Positions 1 through 8,917 of a stretch of 64,000 bases of DNA are shown here, piece after piece. The notes under the pieces are model-generated. The model saw only the letters and a program-made list of their open reading frames with translations. It had not been told where the DNA came from and made no database searches. The DNA comes from Synaphobranchus kaupii (lineage: Eukaryota; Chordata; Actinopteri; Anguilliformes; Synaphobranchidae), in NCBI GenBank assembly GCA_029718625.1, contig CM056385.1, positions 20,693,051 to 20,757,050 of the forward strand, given 5' to 3'. The first letter of the stretch is position 1. Each line of letters begins with the position of its first letter. The position numbers and the translations under genes were made by a program.

Positions 1-399
1 CGTTAGACCGAAGATTCACTATTTAAACTACTTTCTGTGAGTTTTCGGGAAAGATATTCCATGTACATTACAAACAGGTAACAGAGAATACCTTGGAGCA
101 ACAAAACTTGAATACTGACGTCGTTCCAGGTCATTTAACATACATTGTTGTCCAGCGCTGTTTCTATGTGGTTGGCCATCGAGTAAATGCTGACGGTGTT
201 ATTTTATCTTATAACAAATGTTACCTTGACTTGATGAGTCACGTAATTTTTGGGAATCACATCAGCTTCGGAGCCTGATTGAGGGCTGCACAGAGGGTAA
301 TGGTGCAGCGGCCGCTTTGCTCAATACACAGCACTGCTTCAGATTTATGACATGTACTTGTAAGTGTTTCATTAGATTGCTATTATTACTCCCTTACAC

Positions 400-681
400 G
401 CAACAGCTTTTTTACATAAATTGCATTTTGCTGTGTTTACGTTCGCTTTGGTAAAGTGGGCCCACACTTTTGAACGTCTTAACCTGTCTGCCATCAGCGC
501 CACATAACCGGAGTGCACAGAACGTAAACAGACAACGCCGAACATAATCGAATTACGAATAAAGTGAATTGCGTTCAAATATTGATAGCAGCACCGTTTG
601 CCCAGGAGCTTATCTGTATTTCGGTCCTGACCAATCAGGAGCTGGTACCAGTTTAATACCGGTTCTCGATACCCATCCCTA
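400..681 (-). mobile_element. hAT-type (ZBED) transposon remnant with BED finger
   Basis: Reading leftwards on the minus strand from 681, the sequence starts with an hAT-like terminus (TAGGGATGGGTATCGAGAAC). About 200 bases further on it enters an open frame encoding a BED zinc finger: KVWAHFTK, then AKCNLCKK with an intact Cx2C pair. The frame stops before the two histidines that normally complete the finger, and I see no partner terminus, so this is a 5' fragment of an element. It lies inside nr3c1 intron 3 in the same orientation as the gene. Host-domesticated ZBED genes have the same finger, but nothing downstream suggests a functional gene here. Confidence 0.7.
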
Positions 682-1590
682 GGGATAAGTAATTATCTCT
701 TAAGTGGATGTTACTGGACAGAGCTGAGGTGGTTGATGTAGCATTATAAGTCTATCTGTACTACAGAGCCTACCAGATAGGGTTAACAGGTACACTAGAT
801 GACTCACAAACGAAGCAAATCCAGATTTGCACGTTAACGCATTTTTTATAATATAAATTGCTTAAAAGCAGATGCTCAGTTACTTTTTTAAAAAGAACAA
901 TTATAATAGCAAATGGTACCAATTAATACTGGGTGTATTAACCCAGGAATATTGTACATCTTCCCTAAAAAAAAATAATAATAATTTGTTCTTGACGTGG
1001 AACCCCTTTTATTCTTGAATGACTCAGACTTTGTAAGACTGTGGGTATATGTGGGGTGTTCTTAAACCACATGCAAAATATCATATTAAATTTACTTTTA
1101 GAAGCCATAAAAGGACAGATACCAAATTTAATCTGAAGCAACCGAAAGCAAACGGTTCTGAGCTTCTGCAAACAGCACGGACTGCGGCAGAAGTGGGATC
1201 GCTCCAGGAAACAAAATGGAACTGCTTTCCTGTGGCTCTTCAGCTGGATTTTTTTTTCAAAACATGAAATGGATGCTTAGTAAAGTTTTTTTTTTTTTTT
1301 TTTTTTTTTGTTTGTTTGTTTTTGTTTTTAAGAATGAGGGAAGACATAGGCAGTGGAAAAAATCTTGTTCAGGGCTTAATTCTGAAATGCAACACATCCA
1401 AGGGGAGGGCGGAGTCAGGCCCCTTTGGGACAATCCCGTCCTTTGATCCTCAGAAAAAAACCTACTTAAAAGCACTTGTTTCTACTTCCCTCATAAGTAA
1501 AGACATCCAAACAAAAGCTCAGAGGTTTGGCAGAGTCAACGGTTGTGGCTGCCAAGCCATTAGCATCACACACACACTCATGCATACACA

Positions 1591-1593
<3 letters not shown>

Positions 1594-1659
<66 letters not shown>
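1594..1659. repeat. (CA)n microsatellite
   Basis: About 33 uninterrupted CA units follow an impure CA stretch from 1567. The block begins about 85 bases downstream of the exon 3 donor (on the minus strand it reads as TG repeats), close enough that length variation could affect splicing of exon 3. Apparent His/Thr- or Cys/Val-repeat open frames across it are artefacts. Confidence 0.97.
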
Positions 1660-1742
1660 CAAATGCCGCGCATTGGAGGACTGGGAGGTATCTATCCCAT
1701 AACTCCCTGAAGAAGAGGAGCAGGAGGAGGGGTGAGGCTCAC

Positions 1743-1906
1743 CTTCTACAGCCCTCTTGAAGAACACCTTGCAGCTACCACAGGTGAGGACACCGTAGTG
1801 GCAGCCGGACGCCTCATCTGAGCACACCAGGCAGATCTTGTGAGTTGAGCCGCTTTTCGCGGGCACCGTGGACGCAGAGGCAGCGGCCTCAGGCCGTGGG
1901 GCATGG
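1743..1906 (-). CDS. nr3c1: Glucocorticoid receptor, exon 3 (first zinc finger of the DNA-binding domain)
   Basis: Exon of 164 nt. It encodes residues 371 (split codon) to 425 plus one base of the next codon, numbered from the exon 2 start. Residues 371-393 are a variable Ala/Ser/Pro-rich hinge. Then comes the first nuclear-receptor zinc finger: CLVC (396-399), 13 residues, CGSC (413-416). The P-box is CGSCKV, the type shared by glucocorticoid, mineralocorticoid, progesterone and androgen receptors that reads AGAACA half-sites. The exon ends in KRAVEG with the glycine codon split, as in other GR genes. The acceptor is a long CT tract then CACAG at 1907; the donor is GAAG/GTGAGC. Phase 2 entry matches the exon 2 donor. 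In the cell the receptor binds cortisol, enters the nucleus and regulates transcription. The second finger, hinge and ligand-binding domain are outside the window. Confidence 0.96.
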
Positions 1907-1936
1907 CTGTGAGACCAGAGAGAGAGAGAGAGACAA
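1907..1936 (-). promoter_or_regulatory. nr3c1: Exon 3 splice acceptor with long polypyrimidine tract
   Basis: On the plus strand this is a GA run (1916-1934). On the gene's strand it is an uninterrupted CT tract followed by GGTCTCACAG directly before exon 3. It is a strong acceptor made from a short CT microsatellite. Confidence 0.85.
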
Positions 1937-2472
1937 CCGTGTGAAAAAACTAAATCATCTAAACGTCGCTAACACACCCACCAGGAGCATTGGACAGGAG
2001 CAATCATTATAAATAAATAACGTTATTTTTTTATATATCATAGCAGTGCTTGTTGCTTCAACAAGGAAAACCTAAAGAAGCTGCAGTTACACAAGGTCAG
2101 CTCCTTGTTTACACATGACTGTGAACACACAATGAAACTGTACAGTCAAAAAAACCTACATCAACTATTTACAATTTAGTCCTTTAACAGATGCTTTTAA
2201 CCAGTGCATTTCGCATGATAAGCAAAGACCACAAGCTAGAGATACGCAAAGTTACGATTATATAAGTGCCGCTGTCAAGGCGCATGCCTCATACCTATTG
2301 GGTTCATTTTGGTTCACTTAGGTGAAGTGATTGGGGAGGGTACAGAAGGGGCTGTGAGATGGGATAACTAGCTGGTGGGAAGATGCTGAATGGACAAGTC
2401 TGGCTGGAGTGTGCGGTGACATAACTGTATGAAGATAGCATGGTTTGCTAGTGCGAGAGATCTGAATTGAAT

Positions 2473-3520
2473 TGGGGCAGTCACTTGGAGCCATGGGTCA
2501 CCGTGGCATATGTGAATTTGGGCAGGTTGAAGACCAGGCGGGCAGAGGCATTCTGAACCAGCTGCAGTGGCTTGATGGCATTGGCCGGTAGGCCGGCCAG
2601 CAAAGCGTCACAGTAGCCCAGATGGGATATTAAGTAGGCTTGGAGAAGTAGCTGTGTAGCCACTTGGGTGAAGAAGGGGCAGTGTCTCCTGATGTTTGCA
2701 AGGGAGAACCTGCAGGACTGGATGGCTAGCTAAGCAGAACACACTGCAGAGCTATCAACAGCGATGGAAGCATCAATCCACGTGGAACCCTTTGCTGGGA
2801 GGAGCAGGAGTTTCATCTTCCCCAGGTTGAGCTTCAGATGCTGGGTGGACATCCAGGCCTGCAGAAATACTCACCTGAAATTGGCTGCCGGAAGGAAACA
2901 TTTAAGAAAAGAATTGGAGGACAGGGGAGGTGGGAGGACAAGACAGATCCACTCCAGGCAACCTGGTCTGCAAGGACTGGTCTTGCAAGACATGAGGCAA
3001 ACCACGCAAGGGCGGAGCCTGAGATGCCCATCTCCACAAGAGATGATCCGGTGCCTGATGGTGTCAGATGCAGCAGACAGGTTGAGCAAGCTGAGGATGA
3101 AGCTGAATGGCTTAGCTCTCGCTTTGTGAAGAGCCTCTGAGACTCCGAGGACAGCAGCCTCAGTGGAGCGACCAGGCTTGAAACCTGTTTGGTTGGGGTC
3201 GAGAAGGTTATTCTGTGAGAGATGGAGTACCGGTTAGCCTCAGTGGAGCAGGCAGGCTTGAAACCCGATTGGCCGGGGTCGAGAAGGTTACTCAGTCGGA
3301 GTTGGAGTACCGGTCGATTGCAGACCTCACCCTCGACAGTTTTAGACAGAAAGGAGAGGAGTGAGAAAGGTTGGTAATTCTGCTGGGTTTATTAAGGGTT
3401 TTTTAATGAGAGGAAATGACACAGGTCCTCTTAACAGTAGTGGGGACCATGCCGGCTGCGAGAGAGCATTCAATAAGAGAGGAGATGAAAGGAATGATGT
3501 CCTCAGAAATAAATGGAAGG
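2473..3520 (-). pseudogene. Decayed LINE reverse transcriptase (L2/CR1-like)
   Basis: The minus strand carries fragments of a non-LTR retrotransposon reverse transcriptase in the expected order. Near 3250-3150: DPNQTGFKPGRSTEAAV and continuing. Near 3090: LNLSAASDTIRHRII, the degraded catalytic block usually LDLSAAFDT; phenylalanine is lost but aspartate is kept. Near 2660-2490: LISHLGYCDALLAGLPA then IKPLQLVQNASARLVFNLPK, the conserved thumb-side block. Frameshifts and stops separate them, so it is dead. The 3' end is missing beyond about 2473. This is a passenger in nr3c1 intron 2, in the gene's own orientation. The L2/CR1-like assignment rests on the YCDALLAGLP/QNASARLVF pattern. Confidence 0.8.
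3158..3317 (-). repeat. 80-bp tandem duplication inside the LINE fragment
   Basis: A block of about 76-80 bases (3158-3233) is repeated at 3238-3313 with several substitutions. Both copies encode the same GFKPGRSTE-type segment on the minus strand, so the duplication arose after or with decay of the element. Confidence 0.8.
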
Positions 3521-4047
3521 AAGGAGTGTGGGGGGGGGGGGGTGGAAGAGAGTTAACAGAACCAGCACCAAAACTTTTTTTTTATTTTTGACCCCAAATT
3601 TATTTTCCACTTGGGTTGTATTTTCTAGGGAGACTAAACTTCATGAAATAAATGCATGATGATATGAATCGTGTGGCTAAATGTGTATCTAAGGCTGGTA
3701 TTACAGACACAAGGAGGCACTGGAGATTCTTAAATAATGCACACCAATGGAAACGGTTTACCCTATTAGGAGAACAGTTCTTTATGGCCAAATAGGCATA
3801 CAGTACAGGGTAAGGTTGTCTTCACAGAATAGAGCATGACTGGCCACAGTGCAGACCCAACCTCCACATTTAAAACATGGTACAACTGGCATGAACCAAA
3901 TATCCAAACATCAATTCTGACCGAATTTGGGGGGGGTTTAAAAATCAGCTAATAGTAAGATAACTTAAGGAAGTGAAGACTGCTAGGATGTGATCAAGCA
4001 GCCCCACAATACCGTTATGAATGAGAACTGGTGCATTCTGGGATATA
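3521..4047. other. Intronic sequence, no gene seen
   Basis: Unique-looking AT-rich DNA with a G run (3531-3542) and a short G7 tract near 3931. No recognisable coding or RNA feature. Confidence 0.6.
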
Positions 4048-4867
4048 CAGTGCACTCCAACAGAGACACATTTTTTTTGTTGTAAAATAATTGGACAAAT
4101 TAACAAACTTAAAGTCATCATATTTATTTAATATTTGGTTGCATATGCTTTGCATACCATGACGTCCTGACGCCTGTGACCCAACAACATTAAAAGACAA
4201 AGACTATTATCTTATTTTCAGGTACTCTTACAAGCGACACTATAACCTCTCTGCATTTGAATGGATCTCTATGGGATTTGGGGGGGTGGGACTAGATTAA
4301 GCTGTAAATTACCCAGAAATAGTATGGAACACATGGTTGGCTAAATGGCTGCCAGATATGCAGTAGATATGGATGGATCACTTTAAGGGTTGTTTCCCCT
4401 GACTCTTTTTCCTATTGAACTCTATGGAAAAATAAGTATCTACTGCATATCTGCTGCATATCTGACAGCAGAGCGATGGTTTGAGGCTTGTTAAATACCT
4501 CAGCCCCTTACAGCTTACAGCCATTAACCAACCATGTATTACATACTATTCCTGTGTCATTTACAGCTTAATCCAGTCCCACCCACCCCCCAATTCCCAT
4601 GACAACATTGATGCTGACTTTATTTAAGTTTATTTTAAGTTTCCAATTACTTTTGGTGCCCTAAATTGGGGGGGGGGGGGGGCTATGTGTAAAAATGGCT
4701 ACAATTGCTCACCTGATATGGATGTAAAAAAAAAAAAACTCAAATTAAAGCTGAAAGTCTGCACTTTAACCTCATAGCCACTGTTCCAATTCAAATCCAA
4801 TGTGCTGGAGTACAGAGCCAAAACAACAAAAAATGTGTCACTGTCCTAACACTTTTGGAGTGCACTG
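4048..4867. mobile_element. Foldback miniature Tc1/mariner-like element
   Basis: Ends are CAGTGCACTCCAA and its reverse complement TTGGAGTGCACTG. The left flank is TA (4046-4047); the right flank has decayed to CA. The two halves are inverted copies of each other: GTGGGACTAGATTAAGCTG on the left answers CAGCTTAATCCAGTCCCAC on the right. There is no transposase. Related, partly truncated copies lie at 8470-8917, 56290-56495, 56818-57774 and 57783-58148. Confidence 0.75.
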
Positions 4868-4874
4868 CATTTCA

Positions 4875-5024
4875 GTGAGCATGTAGGACAGCGCCTGCTA
4901 GGGTGAGCATACAGGGCAGAGCGTAGGACAGCCTGCTAGGGTGAGCATACAGGGCAGAGCGTAGGACAGCCTGCTAGGGTGAGCATACAGGGTAGAGCGT
5001 AGGACAGCCTGCTAGGGTGAGCAT
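4875..5024. repeat. 38-bp minisatellite
   Basis: Unit starts GTGAGCATACAGGGCAGAGC. Three full units begin at 4903, 4941 and 4979, with partial units on each side. A further solitary partial unit sits at about 5472-5503. The array directly abuts the foldback element ending at 4867. Confidence 0.9.
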
Positions 5025-5125
5025 CACCCATTGCCTTTCCACGGCCTCGTAAAAACTGAATTGAAGCTTGGAAGTAGTTTTCGCCGCCCGTTTGTACAAA
5101 CTGCGCCTGCTCCGTGGAGCCGAAG

Positions 5126-5228
5126 AGGACTCAACCTGTCCCTCTGATTGGTCCTGGCAGTGAGAACCATATAGAACCTATCTATGCCAGTGATCCCAGG
5201 ACTCAACCTGTCCCTCTGATTGGTCCTG
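5126..5228. repeat. 31-bp direct duplication
   Basis: The same 31 bases (AGGACTCAACCTGTCCCTCT, then GATTGGTCCTG) occur at 5126-5156 and 5198-5228, 72 bases apart, with unrelated sequence between. Confidence 0.9.
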
Positions 5229-5799
5229 AACAAATGTTAATACCCTGTCCAAACGACACAATATTTTTTAAAAATCAGCACATGCACAGGCATTAGATGA
5301 AGGAAAGGCACCTATTGCAATTACATTTTTTTGTGTAGAGTATTTTGACCACATTGCTGCCATTGACTTACATGGGGAAAGACCTATACTGGAGCCAACC
5401 GCAGTGGTGCTAGTGAGCAACAGCACCAGGAAGTGAGCTTCAGAAGGAAAGCCCAGTCTTGGCCCCTTGGGGTGAGCATACAGGGCAGAGCGTAGGACAG
5501 CTGCACTGCAGAACAAAGGAGCAGCGAAACTGCCAAATAAAATATGACTTTCGCAAACCTGCGTGCGATCACACCCCCGGATATTTGAACACAAAGGAGG
5601 ACAACAACAGCACCAGCTGAAGACAAAATCTCCTTCCACTCCAGTTAGCACTTCCAAAAGTGTAATTAGATACAGGAATATATCCATCTATACAGTTCCA
5701 GAAAAAGACGCCGGCTCAGCACACTCCTGGTAAGATGTGGAAAACAGGTCATGTTTGTGTACTTTATCACCCGACTGATGACACACCTGCACGTGTCAC

Positions 5800-6390
5800 G
5801 TATGACAAGATAAGGACAAGGAGCTCGGCAGCGCAAACGATCGGTTACAGCCTCATACAGGTCATTTCGTAGCACAAGAAACAAACTTATTCTGGTATCA
5901 CTGTACTTAAAAGAAATGTGACACGCCAGACAAGCGTAGGCTGCTCTCTGCGACGAGGGCAGAGTGCACGCATTCTTGCCCGTACTCATGTTCGCATTCT
6001 CCGACTAAAAGGAGTTGCGGCCCGTCAGATCAAGAGAGCAGCAAGTTTTTGTTTTTAATTATTATTTTAAAATCGCCTCGGGCCTTAAATAAAAAATAAT
6101 AATTCGGGGTCGTTTGTCTTCGAACGAGGTTAGTACAAGTGAGGACGTACGGTAATGCAGCCGCAGGAAGGAGCACTCTCAGACCTCAGGACGCGCTTAC
6201 CGGTCTGGCCATCGGGTGGCGCCTTACTTATGAGCAGGGCCTCCCTCTCCGGCTCCCTCTGCTCCAGGGCTCTCTGCGGCTCCCAAGGCCGAGTGCGCGG
6301 GCCTCGTCCGGAGCGCTGATGCGCGGAGACTGCCAACGCGCGCCTGTTACATCACAGCGCGGGGCGCATGAACAAACCGGCGAAATATGA
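5800..6390. other. Intronic CpG-rich patch
   Basis: CpG frequency rises sharply compared with the surrounding AT-rich intron, most clearly at 6150-6370 (repeated CGCG, GGCGC). On the minus strand an open frame of about 46 codons runs from 6336 to a donor-like GACCG/GTAAGC near 6200. Spliced to exon 3 this would enter in the wrong phase, so it could act only as a non-coding alternative first exon. It could also be the promoter of a non-coding RNA, or simply an unmethylated patch. Confidence 0.4.
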
Positions 6391-7665
6391 AGGGAGGAAT
6401 GCGGACCAGTGGGTTCCAGCAGGCTGACGTGTAAATCATGACCCTTTTTCAGATTTGCACTCCAATTCTGCTGCTATAATATCTCTTATACGGCGTCTGC
6501 CCGCCTGTCCTTCCCACCCACAGTACTTGAGATAAGACAGACAGCAATGCTGGTCCACCTCCTATGAACAGACGCAAATGATATCAGATGCTGAATATGA
6601 GCCCTCTTCAGACAGATTCATCTTTCTGGCGACTTCATTTCAGCCTGTTATTCATTTGCCTGGCAGACGTCCTTATTCACAGTGACTTCATTAGCTGCAG
6701 TCAGATTAGCGGTGATACAGGGCACAACAGCTCACCAGGGAAGTAAACCAGGATCCCTGCAGCTAAAAGCGTAGCTCCTGAAGTGCAATGTAACCACAGC
6801 TGCCCAGAGGGTACTATAATGTAACCTAGCCATCAAACCATATCAAAATAGCAAACCAATAAAAAAAATATATAAATTAGGCTTTGTTACAGTAATGTTA
6901 CTGAGAATGTATTTTTCTCCAAAGTCATATATTTGTTTGAAATGACAAGCATAATTTTTCAACTAACTTCTCACGTCGGTCCAAAGCTATAGTCCTTTAT
7001 TTGCATAGCATTGGTAAGTTAAATAGTTGCAGCATGATAACAAAATCAATTTTTGCTAGGCCAGAAAAACTTGCTTATTATGTACCGATAGTTTGGGTAG
7101 CGACATTTCCATCATACTGCATTAGCCTACATTTTGATACACAATTTTTTTGTTGTTGTTTTTGCAAGCTATAGCCTATGTGAAATTTTAACATACGTTA
7201 TTATATTTTTATATTATATTACCTTATCTATGTGCCTTGAATACTTTATGACTTCATTATACTTTTTGTGACTTCTAATGTTTGCACGTCCGCGGCAGGG
7301 CTCATCTGAAAAAAAACTCCCTGCATAAATAAATGTAAAATAAAAAAATAAAAAAATAAAAATACATGGGATGATAATTGATTTTTTTTTCACATGTCAT
7401 TTTCCCTTTCCTTGTTTAAGATCCGCTATCTGCTTTTAACTTCCATATGCATGACTGCTGTCTGGTTTTCTGCCTACATCACATCCACCCAATATGCTGA
7501 CATGGCTCCTGAAACAGGTTTGGTACAGTGCAGTGCAGTTCACCATCAAATGATGCAAATATAATTTAAACAAATAAAGGAGAGCAAAATAGGCCGCTTT
7601 TGTTACATTTTACATTCCTTAGATTTTTTTTTCTTGCTTTATTCACACAAAGGCAGAGAGGGTCA
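6391..7665. other. Intronic sequence, no gene seen
   Basis: AT-rich, with A/T simple sequence around 7320-7365 (AAATAAAAAA units). No coding, RNA or transposon feature recognised. Confidence 0.6.
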
Positions 7666-8469
7666 ACAGCTGCCATGGCGGGGATCAAACCGGGCGCTCT
7701 ACAGCTGCCATGGCGGGTATCAAACCGGGCGCTCTACAGCTGCCATGGCGGGTATCAAACCGGGCGCTCTACAGCTGCCATGGCGGGTATCAAACCAGGC
7801 ACTCTACAGCTGCCATGGTGGGTATCAAACCAGGCGCTCTACAGCTGCCATGGCAGGGATTGAACCGGGCGCTCTACAGCTGCCATGGCAGGGATTGAAC
7901 CGGGCGCTCTACAGCTGCCATGGCGGGTATCAAACCGGGTGCTCTACAGCTGCCATGGCGGGTATCAAACCAGGCACTCTACAGCTGCCATGGTGGGTAT
8001 CAAACCGGGCGCTCTACAGCTGCCATGGTGGGGATCAAACCGGGCGCTCTACAGCTGCCATGGCGGGTATCAAACCAGGCGCTCTACAGCTGCCATGGTG
8101 GGTATCAAACCAGGCACTCTACAGCTGCCATGGTGGGTATCAAACCAGGCACTCTACAGCTGCCATGGTGGGTATCAAACCGGGCGCTCTACAGCTGCCA
8201 TGGTGGGGATCAAACCGGGTGCTCTACAGCTGCCATGGCGGGTATCAAACCAGGCGCTCTACAGCTGCCATGGTGGGTATCAAACCGGGCGCTCTACAGC
8301 TGCCATGGTGGGGATCAAACCGGGCGCTCTACAGCTGCCATGGCGGGTATCAAACCAGGCGCTCTACAGCTGCCATGGTGGGTATCAAACCAGGCACTCT
8401 ACAGCTGCCATGGTGGGTATCAAACCAGGCGCTCTACAGCTGCCATGGTGGGGATCAAACCGGGCGCTT
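7666..8469. repeat. 35-bp minisatellite, 23 copies
   Basis: Twenty-three head-to-tail units of 35 bp (ACAGCTGCCATGGCGGGTAT, then CAAACCGGGCGCTCT) with scattered C/T and G/A variants. Because 35 is not a multiple of three and most units lack stops on the plus strand, long open frames (up to about 300 codons) appear in all three phases. They are spurious: there is no start context, splice structure or non-repeat protein. On the minus strand each unit contains GTAGAGCGCCCGGTTTGATCC, resembling a tRNA B-box region (9 of 11 to GGTTCGANTCC), so the unit may derive from a tRNA-type SINE. The array ends exactly where half a foldback element begins. Confidence 0.97.
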
Positions 8470-8917
8470 ACAGCCATTTAGCCAACCATGGGTTCCATAC
8501 TATTCCTGTGTAATTTACAGTCCCACCCACCAATTCCCATAGAGATCCATTCAAATGCAGAGAAGTGATAGTATTGCTTGTAACTAAGAGTACCAGAAAA
8601 TAAGATAGTCTTTTGATATTGTTGGGTCACAGACATCAGGAAGTCATGGCATGCAAAGGATATGCGACCAAATATTTAAAATGATTCTACATTATGCTAA
8701 ACTGTCCAATGTTTTTTCATGCCTGAAAATGGGGGGGGACTATGGTTCTATAATTTCTAAACGGTTCATCTCGATATGGATGGAAATACCCTCAAATTAA
8801 AGCTGACAGTCTGCACAATTGTCATTGTATCCTTTCAAACTCAACGTTCTAGAGTACATAACCAAAATACAGAACCAAAATAACAATGCGTCACCAAAGG
8901 AATTATGGTGCTCACTG
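8470..8917. mobile_element. Right half of a foldback miniature element
   Basis: Matches the right half of the 4048-4867 family and especially 57783-58148: CAGCCATTTAGCCAACCATG, then the GTCCCACCCACC block, ATCTGAAACGG-type sequence, and the terminus GGTGCTCACTG followed by TA. The left half is missing and its place is taken by the 35-bp array. Confidence 0.75.

Larger units (their letters stand above)
1..1742 (-). other. nr3c1: nr3c1 intron 3 (5' part only)
   Basis: This is the start of the intron that follows exon 3. It begins with the donor GTGAGC at 1742-1737 on the minus strand and runs off the left edge. Contents: an hAT/ZBED remnant (about 400-681), AT-rich sequence with a run of about 23 T at 1287-1309, and a CA microsatellite. 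Some teleost glucocorticoid receptors carry a 27-nt mini-exon in this intron that adds nine residues between the two zinc fingers. I looked for it by eye and did not find it in these 1,742 bases, so it is either further left or absent. Confidence 0.9.

Noticed and set aside
400..681. A domesticated ZBED host gene
   Set aside because: The BED finger is incomplete, the frame is short, and the fragment sits next to an hAT-type terminus, so a transposon remnant explains it.
7634..8542. A 302-codon open frame, with further long frames in the other two plus-strand phases
   Set aside because: It is entirely made by the 35-bp minisatellite, whose units mostly lack stops on this strand. There is no non-repeat domain and no splice or start evidence.
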